The position numbers and the translations under genes are program-made. Shown here one piece after another: positions 34,113 through 43,320 of a stretch of DNA of 64,000 nt; the stretch's first letter is position 1; the number at the start of each line of letters is the position of its first letter. The notes below the pieces were generated by a model. The model was given only the letters and a program-made list of their open reading frames with translations. It was not told the DNA's origin and searched no databases. The DNA is from Castellaniella sp040276065 (lineage in GTDB: Bacteria; Pseudomonadota; Gammaproteobacteria; Burkholderiales; Burkholderiaceae_B): positions 372,001 through 436,000 of the forward strand of contig NZ_JBELOI010000001.1 of NCBI RefSeq assembly GCF_040276065.1. Reading direction: 5' to 3'.

Positions 34113-34871
34113 TCAGGCGGCGGGTGCCACGGATGCTCCTTGGATGCCGTGGCGTGCGAGCGCCTCGGCGACAAAGCCGTCGGCCTTGGCATCCTCTACA
34201 AAACCGGCGAGCCAGGCCGCCGCCTTCGGGCCTCGGTCGCGGGCTGTGCCCATGGCCTGCCGGATGACCATGAAACGGCCGTCCAACAGTCGCAGGCCGC
34301 CGCCTAGCCGCCGGGCGTCCATTTCGAGTTGCTGGCGCACACCTGCCGCCACGTCGGCGTCGGATTCCATGAATGTGCCCACCACCGCCGGGGATGTGGG
34401 CGCGCGGAGGATTGAGGCATGACCGAGTGTGCGGGTCAGAAAGAGGTCATAGGCGCTACCTTTGCCGACGACCACGGTATGCCCTGCCTGGTCGACCTCG
34501 CTATTGTCCTGAATGGGGGAGTCTGTGCGGACGAGGTAGCAGCCCTCGATCAGCACGTAGGGGGCCGTGAAGGCGATGGTTTCGCCCCTGTTGGGATCGA
34601 TTGCGAAAAAACCACAATCCGCCTCGCCGCTGGCCACGCCCTCGACAGATTTACCCGCTGCGTCGTAGACCACCAGTTCAAGGGCGGTGCCAAGCCGCGT
34701 CGCGAGCCTGCGGGCCAGGTCCACGGATACGCCGGCCGGCAGGCCGGTGGCGGGGTCGAGGCGGGCCAGGATGGGGTTGCCGACATTGATCGCCACGCGC
34801 AGGCGGCCACTGGGGGCCAGGGCCGCGGTGCCGGCATCGGAGACGTCCGTGGCCGCCTGTCGTGGTGTCAC
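34113..34871 (-). CDS. Solute-binding family 3 protein without a signal peptide
   Basis: 252 residues. From residue about 20 it shows the amino-acid-binding (PBPb) fold: GRLRVAINVGNPILARLDPA, then VSVDLARRLATRLGTALELV and GEADCGFFAIDPNRGETIAF. No hydrophobic leader precedes it: the GTG start at 34871 overlaps the gph stop (GTGA), and the N-terminus MTPRQAATDVSDAGTAALA is not a signal sequence. No permease or ATPase gene is near. It may be a cytoplasmic ligand-binding protein or have lost its export signal. Translation coupling to gph suggests it is made with it. Confidence 0.75.
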   Translation of the reverse strand: MTPRQAATDVSDAGTAALAPSGRLRVAINVGNPILARLDPATGLPAGVSVDLARRLATRLGTALELVVYDAAGKSVEGVASGEADCGFFAIDPNRGETIAFTAPYVLIEGCYLVRTDSPIQDNSEVDQAGHTVVVGKGSAYDLFLTRTLGHASILRAPTSPAVVGTFMESDADVAAGVRQQLEMDARRLGGGLRLLDGRFMVIRQAMGTARDRGPKAAAWLAGFVEDAKADGFVAEALARHGIQGASVAPAA

Positions 34872-35551
34872 GTCCGCGCCGTCTGGGCCGTGGGGGTCGA
34901 CCAACGCTGGATGATGGGCCAGAGATCCGGCGCCTGTCGGGCGATGGCGTCGGCGCGCCAGGTGGCGGGGTCCTCGAGCGAGCAGTAACCGTAGGCGGCC
35001 GCGACGGTGGCCATGCCGGCCGCCTTGCCAGCCAGGACATCGCGCTCGTCGTCGCCGATGTAGATGCATTGGGCGGGCGCGTAGCCCGCCTGCCGGGCGG
35101 CGTGCAGCAAAGGTTCGGGGTGTGGCTTGATGTGGGGGGTGGTGTCCCCGCCGACGGTGACCACGCAGCGGGAGTCGAGCCCAAGGTGGCGGATGATCGG
35201 CAGGGCGAGGTATTCGACTTTGTTGGTCACAATGCCCCAGGCATAGTGATGCCGGGCAAGCTCGTCGAGCAATTCGGGCACGCCGGGAAACAGCTGCGTG
35301 TGCACGACGATGGCTTCGGCGTAGTCGCTGAGGAAACGTTGGCGGCAGTCCTCGTAGCCGGGATCCCCGGGGCGCAGGCCCAGAGCCGCGCCCAGCAGGC
35401 CGCGCGCGCCGTGCGAGGCGTGCGGCCGCAGGGCCTCGTAGGGCAGGGGCGGTAGTCCGCGATGGGCACGCTGCTTGTTGGCGGCCGCGGCCAGGTCTGG
35501 CGCGGTGTCGGCCAGTGTGCCGTCGAAATCAAACAGGACAAGATTTTCCAT
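34868..35551 (-). CDS. gph: Phosphoglycolate phosphatase
   Basis: 227 residues of the HAD superfamily. Motif I DFDGTLADT, motif II threonine in IVTNK, and motif III-IV IKPHPEP...YIGDDERDVLAG. Starts at 35551 (MENLVLFDFDG), five bases after the ubiG stop. In beta-proteobacteria gph commonly follows ubiG. It hydrolyses 2-phosphoglycolate, which arises in DNA repair and oxygenase side reactions. The frame is open far upstream through ubiG but only this start makes a HAD protein. Confidence 0.93.
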   Translation of the reverse strand: MENLVLFDFDGTLADTAPDLAAAANKQRAHRGLPPLPYEALRPHASHGARGLLGAALGLRPGDPGYEDCRQRFLSDYAEAIVVHTQLFPGVPELLDELARHHYAWGIVTNKVEYLALPIIRHLGLDSRCVVTVGGDTTPHIKPHPEPLLHAARQAGYAPAQCIYIGDDERDVLAGKAAGMATVAAAYGYCSLEDPATWRADAIARQAPDLWPIIQRWSTPTAQTART

Positions 35552-35556
35552 GGTGA

Positions 35557-36264
35557 TCAATCCGCGCGTCTGGCGGCCATCATGTAGTTTACGCTGGTGT
35601 CGCGCGTGATCCGGTAGTGCCGGGCGAGGGGGTTGTATTCCAGGCCAGCCAGGGTGGCGGGCTCGAGTCCGGCCGCGCGGGCGGCGGCGGCCAGCTCGCT
35701 GGGCTTGATGAAGTGTTCGTAGCTGTGGGTGCCGCGTGGCAGCATGCGCAGGAGGTATTCGGCGCCGACGATGGCCAGCATGAACGCCTTGGGGTTGCGA
35801 TTCAAGGTCGAGAAGCAGACCAGCCCGCCTGGGCGCGCAAGGGTGCCGCAGGCCTGTACGATCGAGGCCGGGTCGGGGACGTGCTCGAGGAGCTCCATGC
35901 AGGTCACCAAGTCGTATTGTCCCGGATGCTCGGCGGCGTGCGCCTCGGCGCTGATCTGCCGGTAGTCCGCCTTGATCCCGGTCTCGAGGCCGTGCAGCCG
36001 CGCGACCTGCAAGGATTCGCTGGCCAGATCGATGCCGGTGACCGTGGCGCCTTCGGCGGCCATCGCCTCTGCCAGCAGGCCGGCGCCGCAGCCCACGTCC
36101 AGGACGCGCAGGCCGTCCAGCCCGCCGGCCTGTTCGCGGATCCAGTCCAGGCGCAGGGGGTTGATGTCGTGCAGGGTCTTTAAGGCGCCGTTGGGGTCCC
36201 ACCAGGTCGAGGCCAGGGCGCTGAATTTGTCGAGTTCGGCCTGATCGGCGTTGGCGGTCTGCAT
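35557..36264 (-). CDS. ubiG: Ubiquinone biosynthesis O-methyltransferase
   Basis: 235 residues from the ATG at 36264. SAM motif VLDVGCGAGLLAEAM, acidic motif VTGIDLASESLQVA, and the UbiG-type DKFSALASTWWDPNGALKTL stretch near the start. Catalyses both O-methylation steps of ubiquinone synthesis. A TTG at 36279 is a less likely start. It is preceded by the ompA terminator hairpin, whose right flank also carries its GGAG ribosome site, and precedes gph in the same direction. Confidence 0.95.
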   Translation of the reverse strand: MQTANADQAELDKFSALASTWWDPNGALKTLHDINPLRLDWIREQAGGLDGLRVLDVGCGAGLLAEAMAAEGATVTGIDLASESLQVARLHGLETGIKADYRQISAEAHAAEHPGQYDLVTCMELLEHVPDPASIVQACGTLARPGGLVCFSTLNRNPKAFMLAIVGAEYLLRMLPRGTHSYEHFIKPSELAAAARAAGLEPATLAGLEYNPLARHYRITRDTSVNYMMAARRAD

Positions 36265-36280
36265 GGAAGGGCGCTCCAAA

Positions 36281-36311
36281 AATAAGGGCTCCGTATAACG
36301 GAGCCCTTATT
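36281..36311 (-). terminator. Perfect hairpin terminator after ompA
   Basis: AATAAGGGCTCCGT pairs perfectly with ACGGAGCCCTTATT around a three-base loop (14-bp stem). On the minus strand a run of T follows, so it ends ompA transcription; ubiG, starting 17 bases later, would then need its own promoter or readthrough. Confidence 0.85.
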
Positions 36312-36357
36312 GTACCCGCCGGGCCAGCGGCTCGGCGGGTACGGCAGCCGGCAAGGA

Positions 36358-36930
36358 TTACTTGCGGGTGCCGACGATCTCGATTTCCACGCGACGGTTT
36401 TGGGCGCGGCCTTCACGCGTCTTGTTGGAGGCGACGGGGCTGAGTTCGCCCTTGCCTTCAGCGTAGATGCGGTCGGCGGGCACGCCCTTGCTGATCAAGT
36501 ATTGCTTGACCGAATTGGCGCGGCGCTCGGACAGGCCCTGGTTGTAGGCTTCGCTGCCGATCGAGTCGGTATGGCCGGTGGCGATCACGGTTTCCAGGTT
36601 GATCGACGAGGCTTGCGAGGCGACCTGATCCAGAACCTGACGGCCTTCGGGCTTGATGGTGGCCTTGTCAAAGTCGAAGAAGGTGTCGGCGTTCAGGACG
36701 ACCTTGCTGGCGGTCGGGGCGACCACGGGGGACTGGGCGACGGGCAGGCCGCACTCAGCGTTGGCGGCGGTGGCCGGAGTCCAGAACGCATCGCGCCAGC
36801 AGTTTTGGCCGCTAGCATCTTTCCAGACGTTACCGTCAACGTTCGTCCAGTTGTCGCTGGCAGAAGCCGAGCCGACGACCGACATGGCGGCGATGGCGAG
36901 TCCCATAGCGATTTTGGAGGGTTTGTTCAT
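36358..36930 (-). CDS. ompA: OmpA-family outer-membrane protein
   Basis: 190 residues. Signal peptide MNKPSKIAMGLAIAAMSVVG, cut after ASA near residue 25, then a short mature linker (WTNVDGNVWKDASGQNCWRD) and an OmpA peptidoglycan-binding domain at about 75-188 with TGHTDSIGSEAYNQGLSERR and EGRAQNRRVEIEI. There is no eight-strand beta-barrel, so this is the short periplasmic-domain form usual in Bordetella and relatives. GAGGAG precedes the start. Anchors the outer membrane to peptidoglycan. Confidence 0.93.
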   Translation of the reverse strand: MNKPSKIAMGLAIAAMSVVGSASASDNWTNVDGNVWKDASGQNCWRDAFWTPATAANAECGLPVAQSPVVAPTASKVVLNADTFFDFDKATIKPEGRQVLDQVASQASSINLETVIATGHTDSIGSEAYNQGLSERRANSVKQYLISKGVPADRIYAEGKGELSPVASNKTREGRAQNRRVEIEIVGTRK

Positions 36931-37308
36931 GTTTCTCCTCGTTTGAGCATGATGCTTGAAAGTGACCGCAGCGAACCCCCGCCGCATATCGATAAACGCG
37001 TCCAGTATAGCAATGTCCTGGCTGGATACTCAGAATTTGCGCTGGGTTTTATGCGTGTTAGCCGAAATCTTAAGGCATTTTTCTGTCGTGGGTTAAGTCA
37101 TGGCGGGCCTAGAGGCCCAGATCAGGGAATTTCCCCTCTCATGGGCGGATTGTTGTGGGGTTTTCGCAACGACCTTGGGGGGCGGGCCGGATCGGCGGGC
37201 CGTGGACCCCCTGGGGCCGTCGCTGGGGAGAGGGGGGCGCGTCAATGCTAGAATTTACGATTGGCCCGTCATCGGTACTTATTTACGCCTGAAGGTCTCG
37301 GATACACC
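36931..37308. other. Divergent promoter region of ompA and gyrA
   Basis: 378 bases without a gene. The part next to ompA is AT-richer and should hold its leader and promoter; the part next to gyrA has a TAGAAT -10-like box at about 37249, some 60 bases before the gyrA start. Short frames crossing it look like chance. Confidence 0.5.
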
Positions 37309-39987
37309 ATGGACTCCTTTGCGAAAGAGACGCTACCCATCTCGCTCGAAGATGAAATGCGCCGCAGTTATCTCGATTATGCGATGAGCGTGATCGTGGG
37401 GCGTGCGCTTCCCGACGTGCGCGACGGCCTCAAGCCCGTTCACCGGCGAGTGCTGTTCGCCATGCACGAGTTGAACAATGACTGGAACCGCGCTTACAAG
37501 AAGTCCGCCCGCATTGTCGGGGATGTCATCGGTAAATACCACCCCCATGGCGACACCGCCGTGTATGACACCATCGTGCGCATGGCCCAGGATTTTTCCC
37601 TGCGTTACATGCTGGTCGACGGGCAGGGCAACTTCGGGTCGATCGATGGCGACAATGCCGCGGCCATGCGTTACACCGAGATTCGCCTCGCCAAGATCGC
37701 CCACGAGCTGCTGGCCGATATCGATCAGGAAACGGTGGATTTCGGCCCCAACTATGACGGCAGCGAACAGGAACCCCTGCTGCTGCCCTCGCGCCTGCCC
37801 AATCTGCTGGTCAACGGCAGTGCCGGGATCGCGGTCGGCATGGCGACCAATATCCCGCCGCACAATCTGTCCGAAGTGGTCGATGGCTGCCTGTATTGCC
37901 TGCACAATCCCGACTGCTCGATCGACGAACTGATCGAGCGCATCCCGGCACCCGATTTTCCCACTGGCGGGATCATCTATGGGATGAGCGGGGTGCGCGA
38001 GGGTTACCGCACCGGCCGCGGCCGGGTGGTGATGCGCGCCAAGGCACATTTCGAGGACTTGGAACGCGGCAACCGCCAGGCGATCGTAGTCGATGCCATT
38101 CCCTATCAGGTCAACAAGAAATCCCTCCAGGAGCGTATCGCCGAACTGGTGAACGAGAAAAAAATCGAGGGGATTTCCGACATCCGCGACGAGTCCGACA
38201 AGGACGGCATGCGCCTGGTGATCGAGTTGAAGCGCGGCGAGGTGCCCGAGGTTATCCTGAACAACCTCTATAAGAATACCCAGCTGCAGGAAACCTTCGG
38301 CATGAACATGGTGGCGCTGGTCGACGGCCAGCCCCGCCTGCTGAACCTGAAGCAGATGGTCGAGTATTTCCTGTTGCATCGGCGCGAGGTCGTGACCCGG
38401 CGCGTCATATTCCAGTTGCGCAAGGCCCGCGAGCGCGGCCACGTGCTGGAAGGCCTGGCGGTGGCGCTGGCCAATATCGACGATTTCATTGCCATCATCA
38501 AGGCGGCGCCCACGCCGCCCGTCGCTCGCCAGGCCCTGATGGACCGTAGCTGGGATTCCTCCCTGGTGCGCGAGATGCTGGTGCGCGCCGACGAGAACGT
38601 CGCCTCGGGCGGGCGCGCGGCCTATCGGCCCGAGGGGCTGGAGGCCCATTTCGGATTGCAGGCCGACGGCCTGTACCGTTTGAGCGAGGTTCAGGCGCAG
38701 GAAATCCTGAACATGCGTTTGCAGCGCCTGACGGGGCTCGAGCAGGACAAGATCGTGGGCGAGTACCGCGAGATCATGGACGCGATCGCCGATCTGCTCG
38801 ACGTGCTGGCGCGTCCCGAGCGCGTCACCAGCATCATCGGCGACGAGTTGCAGGCAATCCGTGCCGAGTTCTCGACCGCGGTGCGGGATCAGCGCCGCTC
38901 AGAGATCGAATACAACGCCACCGAGCTCGAGACCGAGGACCTCATCACCCCGACCGACATGGTGGTGACCTTGTCGCGCAGCGGCTACATCAAGAGTCAG
39001 CCGCTGTCCGAGTACCGCGCACAGAAACGCGGCGGCCGCGGCAAGCAGGCGGCCGCCACCAAGGAAGACGACTGGATCGACCAGTTGTTCATCGCCAATA
39101 CGCACGACTACCTGCTGTGCTTCTCGGATCGTGGCCGCGTGTACTGGCTCAAGGTCTGGGAGGTGCCGCAGGGTTCGCGCAACTCGCGCGGACGGCCCAT
39201 CGTGAACATGTTCCCGCTGGTCGATGGGGAAACCATCACCGTCGTGCTGTCGGTCAAAGCCTTCAGCGAGGACCAGTACGTCTTCATGGCAACGTCGCGG
39301 GGGACGGTGAAAAAGACGCCGCTCTCGGATTTCTCGAATCCGCGCAAGGCGGGGATCATTGCCGTGGGGCTGGACGAGGGCGACTTCCTGATCGGTGCCG
39401 AACTGACCGATGGCGCGCACGACGTGATGCTGTTTTCGGATGCGGGCAAGGCCGTGCGCTTCGATGAGAACGACGTGCGTCCCATGGGCCGCGCCGCGCG
39501 CGGCGTGCGTGGCATGATGCTGGAGGACGGGCAGACGGTGATTGCGTTGCTCGTTGCCGAGGACGAGACCCAGAGCGTGCTGACCGCGACCGAGAACGGC
39601 TATGGCAAGCGCACCTCGATCGTCGAGTACACGCGCCATGGCCGGGGCACCAAGGGCATGATCGCCATCCAGACCTCGGCGCGCAACGGCAAGGTGGTCA
39701 GCGCGGTGCTGGTGCGTCCAGAGGACGAGATCATGCTCATCACCACGGCCGGCGTGCTGGTGCGCACGCGCGTGTCGGAAATCCGCGAGATGGGTCGGGC
39801 GACGCAAGGTGTCACCCTGATCAATGTGGATGAGGACAGCCTGCTCTCGGGCGTGCGCCGGGTCGTCGAGAGCGACGCCGACGAGGCCGAGGCGGATGAA
39901 GACGTGGGGCGCGAGCCCGACGCCGACGGCGTGGACGGCACCGGCCAGGCGCCGGACCGGGCCGCGGACGATGAGGATGATGCGTGA
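37309..39987 (+). CDS. gyrA: DNA gyrase subunit A
   Basis: 892 residues. N-terminal DIPISLE-like KETLPISLEDEMRRSYLDYA, the quinolone-region HPHGDTAVYDTIVRMAQDFS, the catalytic tyrosine in AAMRYTEIRL, GyrA-box type repeats in the C-terminal beta-pinwheel (QRRGGRGK-like QKRGGRGKQA) and an acidic tail. The position matching E. coli Ser83 is Thr and Asp87 is kept, which is the wild-type form in several beta/gamma-proteobacteria and not clear evidence of resistance. Negative supercoiling of DNA with GyrB. Overlaps serC by one base. Confidence 0.98.
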   Translation: MDSFAKETLPISLEDEMRRSYLDYAMSVIVGRALPDVRDGLKPVHRRVLFAMHELNNDWNRAYKKSARIVGDVIGKYHPHGDTAVYDTIVRMAQDFSLRYMLVDGQGNFGSIDGDNAAAMRYTEIRLAKIAHELLADIDQETVDFGPNYDGSEQEPLLLPSRLPNLLVNGSAGIAVGMATNIPPHNLSEVVDGCLYCLHNPDCSIDELIERIPAPDFPTGGIIYGMSGVREGYRTGRGRVVMRAKAHFEDLERGNRQAIVVDAIPYQVNKKSLQERIAELVNEKKIEGISDIRDESDKDGMRLVIELKRGEVPEVILNNLYKNTQLQETFGMNMVALVDGQPRLLNLKQMVEYFLLHRREVVTRRVIFQLRKARERGHVLEGLAVALANIDDFIAIIKAAPTPPVARQALMDRSWDSSLVREMLVRADENVASGGRAAYRPEGLEAHFGLQADGLYRLSEVQAQEILNMRLQRLTGLEQDKIVGEYREIMDAIADLLDVLARPERVTSIIGDELQAIRAEFSTAVRDQRRSEIEYNATELETEDLITPTDMVVTLSRSGYIKSQPLSEYRAQKRGGRGKQAAATKEDDWIDQLFIANTHDYLLCFSDRGRVYWLKVWEVPQGSRNSRGRPIVNMFPLVDGETITVVLSVKAFSEDQYVFMATSRGTVKKTPLSDFSNPRKAGIIAVGLDEGDFLIGAELTDGAHDVMLFSDAGKAVRFDENDVRPMGRAARGVRGMMLEDGQTVIALLVAEDETQSVLTATENGYGKRTSIVEYTRHGRGTKGMIAIQTSARNGKVVSAVLVRPEDEIMLITTAGVLVRTRVSEIREMGRATQGVTLINVDEDSLLSGVRRVVESDADEAEADEDVGREPDADGVDGTGQAPDRAADDEDDA

Positions 39988-41114
39988 TGCGCCCGTGGAA
40001 TTTCGCGGCGGGTCCTTCGACCCTGCCCCTCGAGGTCCTGCAGCAAGCGGCCGCCGAGATGGCCGATTGGCAGGGCAGTGGCATGTCGGTGATGGAAATG
40101 AGCCATCGCGGCCGGCACTATACCCGCATCCGCGATGAGGCCGAGGCCGATCTGCGGACCCTGCTGGCGGTGCCCGACGATTTCGAGGTCCTGTTCATGC
40201 AGGGGGGCGGATCGGCCCAGAACGCCATCGTCCCCCTGAACCTGATCGGCAGGGCTGGTCTGGGCCGGGCGGACTACGTGCTGACTGGCCACTGGGCGCG
40301 CAAATCCTGGAATGAGGCCCGCCGCTACGGCGATATCGCGGTGGCCGCCACCGCCGAGGATGCCGCGAGGATCGATGGGCGGGACTACGATCCCTGGTGC
40401 TGGTTGCCGCCGACCGCGCAGTGGCGCGTGCGTCCGGATGCGGCCTATCTGCACGTCTGCGCCAACGAAACGATCGGAGGGGTCGAGCTGGCCGAACTGC
40501 CGGACCTGGCCGCACTGGGCGCGCCGGATGTGCCCCTGGCCGTGGACATGTCCTCGGATATTCTGTCGCGCACCATCGATTTCTCGCGGGTGGGCCTGGT
40601 CTATGGCGGTGCCCAAAAGAATGCGGGGCCGGCCGGCGTCACCCTGGCCTTCGTGCGCAAGGACCTGCTGGGCCATGCCCTGCCGGTCTGTCCCTCGGTG
40701 TTCGACTATGCGAATGTCGCGAGTGCGCAATCGATGTTCAACACGCCGCCGACCTACGCGCTCTACATTGCGGGCCTGGTGTTCAAGTGGCTGCTGCGCC
40801 AAGGCGGGGTGGCGGCGATGGATGCGGCCAGCGACCGCAAAGCCAGCGCACTCTACGGATATCTCGACGGTTCGGCGTTCTACCGCAACCGTGTCCATCC
40901 CGCCTGTCGTTCGCGCATGAATGTGCCGTTCGTACTGGGCGACGACGGGCTGAATGCCGTCTTTTTGACCGAATCCGAAGCGGCGGGGCTGCTGTCGCTC
41001 AAGGGCCACAAAAGCGTCGGCGGGATGCGGGCCTCGATCTACAACGCCATGCCGATCGAGGGCGTGCTGGCCCTGATTGATTTTCTGCGTGACTTCGAGA
41101 GGCGTCATGGATAA
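39987..41114 (+). CDS. serC: Phosphoserine aminotransferase
   Basis: 375 residues. Begins MRPWNFAAGPSTLP; the PLP lysine lies in YGGAQKNAGPAG; MSHRGRHYTRI near residue 34 and the C-terminal SVGGMRASIYNAMP are conserved. Makes phosphoserine for serine synthesis and also acts in pyridoxine synthesis. The ATG overlaps the last base of the gyrA stop codon (TGATG); a GTG three bases earlier is an alternative. Followed by pheA with an eight-base overlap, so gyrA-serC-pheA are likely co-translated. Confidence 0.97.
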   Translation: MRPWNFAAGPSTLPLEVLQQAAAEMADWQGSGMSVMEMSHRGRHYTRIRDEAEADLRTLLAVPDDFEVLFMQGGGSAQNAIVPLNLIGRAGLGRADYVLTGHWARKSWNEARRYGDIAVAATAEDAARIDGRDYDPWCWLPPTAQWRVRPDAAYLHVCANETIGGVELAELPDLAALGAPDVPLAVDMSSDILSRTIDFSRVGLVYGGAQKNAGPAGVTLAFVRKDLLGHALPVCPSVFDYANVASAQSMFNTPPTYALYIAGLVFKWLLRQGGVAAMDAASDRKASALYGYLDGSAFYRNRVHPACRSRMNVPFVLGDDGLNAVFLTESEAAGLLSLKGHKSVGGMRASIYNAMPIEGVLALIDFLRDFERRHG

Positions 41115-42192
41115 GGCGCTGCTTGCTCGGCTCGAGCCCCTGCGGGCGCGCATCGACGCGCTCGACGAGCAGATTCTCGGCCTGCTCAACGACCGGGCGC
41201 GTGCCGCCCTCGAGGTTGGCGAGGTCAAGAAGGCGTTCGACGCGGACGGGCCGGTCCTCAAGCCCGAGCGCGAGGCCCTGATCGTGCGCCGCCTGCAAGG
41301 GCTCAATCCCGGTCCGATTCCCGCCGAGGCGGTTCAGGCCGTCTGGAATCAGGTCATTTCGGCCTGTCGTGGGCTCGAAAGCACCCTGACCGTGGCGTAC
41401 CTGGGGCCGCAGGGCTCGTTTTCCGAACAGGCGGCCTTCGAGCATTTCGGCCACGCGGTCAGCGGCCTGCGCTGCGAGTCCTTTGACGAGGTCTTTCGCG
41501 CGGTCGAGGCCGGGCAGGCCGACGTCGGTATGGTGCCCGTGGAGAACTCGACCGAGGGGGCGGTCAATCGCAGCCTCGATCTGCTGCTGAACTCCTCGCT
41601 CAAGGTCCTGGGCGAGCGCACGATCCGCATCCACCACAATCTCATGACACTCACCGGCGGGCTCGAGGGCGTGCGCCAGGTGCTGGGCCACCCCCAGGCC
41701 CTGGCCCAGTGCCAGGCCTGGCTCAGCCGCAACCACCCCGAGCTCGAACGCCTGCCGGTGGCCAGCAATGCCGAGGCGGCGCGCCTGGCGGCCGAGGATC
41801 CGACGCGCGCGGCGATCGCCGGCGAGGCCGCCGCCGCCGCGTGGGGACTGAGCGTCGTTGTCTCGGGCATCCAGGACGATCCGCAGAACCAGACGCGGTT
41901 CCTGGCGATCGGCGCGGCCGACGCCGGCGCCACCGGCCGCGACAAGACCAGCGTCGTTCTCGCGGTGCCCAACCGCGCCGGCGCGGTCTACGAGATGCTT
42001 GCGCCCCTGGCGGCCCATGGAGTATCCATGACGCGCTTCGAATCGCGCCCCGCGCGCACCGGGCAGTGGGAATATTATTTCTATGTTGATCTGCTGGGCC
42101 ATCGCGACGATGAGGCGGTCAGCCAAGCGCTCTCCGAGCTCAAGCAGCAGGCCGCGTTCTTCAAGATCCTTGGCTCCTATCCCAGGCAATAA
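41107..42192 (+). CDS. pheA: Chorismate mutase/prephenate dehydratase (P-protein)
   Basis: 361 residues in three parts: an AroQ chorismate mutase helical domain (about 1-90, LRARIDALDEQILGLLNDRA), a prephenate dehydratase domain (about 95-275, with VAYLGPQGSFSEQAA and NQTRFLAIG), and an ACT regulatory domain (about 280-360, ESRPARTGQWEYYFYVD). The ACT motif ESRP is the phenylalanine feedback site. Makes phenylpyruvate from chorismate. Starts inside serC by eight bases, six bases ahead of hisC. Confidence 0.96.
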   Translation: MDKALLARLEPLRARIDALDEQILGLLNDRARAALEVGEVKKAFDADGPVLKPEREALIVRRLQGLNPGPIPAEAVQAVWNQVISACRGLESTLTVAYLGPQGSFSEQAAFEHFGHAVSGLRCESFDEVFRAVEAGQADVGMVPVENSTEGAVNRSLDLLLNSSLKVLGERTIRIHHNLMTLTGGLEGVRQVLGHPQALAQCQAWLSRNHPELERLPVASNAEAARLAAEDPTRAAIAGEAAAAAWGLSVVVSGIQDDPQNQTRFLAIGAADAGATGRDKTSVVLAVPNRAGAVYEMLAPLAAHGVSMTRFESRPARTGQWEYYFYVDLLGHRDDEAVSQALSELKQQAAFFKILGSYPRQ

Positions 42193-42198
42193 GGTTTC

Positions 42199-43320
42199 AT
42201 GTCCATGTCCTCTCATCCAATCGCTCCGGCGCATGTGCAAGCCATCGCGCCGTATCAGGCGGGCAAACCCATCGAGGAGCTGGCTCGCGAGTTCGGGCTG
42301 GATCCGGCGCGCATCATCAAGCTCGCCTCCAACGAAAATCCCCTGGGCTGCTCCGAGCGGGTTCGCGAGGCCTTGCGCGAGGCGGTCGGCGACCTGCATG
42401 GCCGCTATCCGGATGCCAACGGTTTCGATCTGAAGGCGGTCATCGCGGCGCGTCACGAGGTGCCGGCACAGTGGGTCACGCTGGGCAATGGCTCGAACGA
42501 CCTGCTGGAGCTCGCCTCGCTGGCCTTTCTCGACGACGGCACCTCGGCGGTCTATGCGCAGCATGCCTTCGTGGTGTATCGCCTCGCGACCCAAGCGCGT
42601 GGCGCGCGCCACGTGATGGTCCCGGCCCGGGATTATGGCCATGATCTGGAGGCGATGGCCGAGGCGATTGTCGACGACACGCGCCTGGTGTTCATTGCCA
42701 ACCCCAATAATCCGACGGGAACACACAATCCGGCCGATCGTATCGAGGCCTTTCTCGAGCGCGTGCGGGTCCGGCACGGCGAGCGGGTCGTGGTGCTGCT
42801 CGATGAGGCCTATGACGACTATCTGGACCCGGCCGAGCGCTTCGACAGCGCCCAGTGGGTGCGCCGCTATCCGAACCTGATCGTGACCCGGACGCTCTCC
42901 AAGGCCTACGGCCTGGCGGCCCTGCGCGTAGGCTACGCCCTGGCGCAGACGGACGTGACCGATCTGCTCAATCGCGTGCGCCAGCCGTTCAATGTCAATG
43001 CGCTGGCGCAATTGGCCGCGCGCGTGGCCCTGGCCGATCAGGATTTCCTGCGGCGCACCTACGAGATCAACCGTGCCGGGCGCGAGCAACTGTCGCGGGC
43101 GTTCACCAAACTCGGCCTCGAGTTCGTCCCTAGCCATGCGAATTTCGTTCTGGTGCGGGTGGGCGATGCCGCGCGCGTCAATCGCGCCCTGCTCGAGCGT
43201 GGCGTCATCGTGCGATCCGTCGACGGCGACGGCCTGCCCGAGCACCTGCGCGTATCCGTTGGCCTGCCGGAGGAGAACGATCGCTTCGTCCAGGCGCTCA
43301 CGGAAATTCTTGTGGCATGA
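42199..43320 (+). CDS. hisC: Histidinol-phosphate aminotransferase
   Basis: 373 residues of the class I/II aminotransferase fold. The PLP lysine lies in TRTLSKAYGLAALRVG, with the aspartate/tyrosine in LLDEAYDDYLDP and the N-terminal KLASNENPLGCS. In this aromatic cluster a HisC of this sort probably also transaminates aromatic precursors. Its stop overlaps the first of the three tandem repeats before tyrA (ATGA). Starts at 42199 or the second ATG at 42205. Confidence 0.95.
   Translation: MSMSSHPIAPAHVQAIAPYQAGKPIEELAREFGLDPARIIKLASNENPLGCSERVREALREAVGDLHGRYPDANGFDLKAVIAARHEVPAQWVTLGNGSNDLLELASLAFLDDGTSAVYAQHAFVVYRLATQARGARHVMVPARDYGHDLEAMAEAIVDDTRLVFIANPNNPTGTHNPADRIEAFLERVRVRHGERVVVLLDEAYDDYLDPAERFDSAQWVRRYPNLIVTRTLSKAYGLAALRVGYALAQTDVTDLLNRVRQPFNVNALAQLAARVALADQDFLRRTYEINRAGREQLSRAFTKLGLEFVPSHANFVLVRVGDAARVNRALLERGVIVRSVDGDGLPEHLRVSVGLPEENDRFVQALTEILVA

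Noticed and set aside
37555..37590. Thr at the gyrA position matching E. coli Ser83 as a quinolone resistance mutation
   Set aside because: Thr is the normal residue here in several wild-type beta- and gamma-proteobacteria; no claim of resistance can be made.
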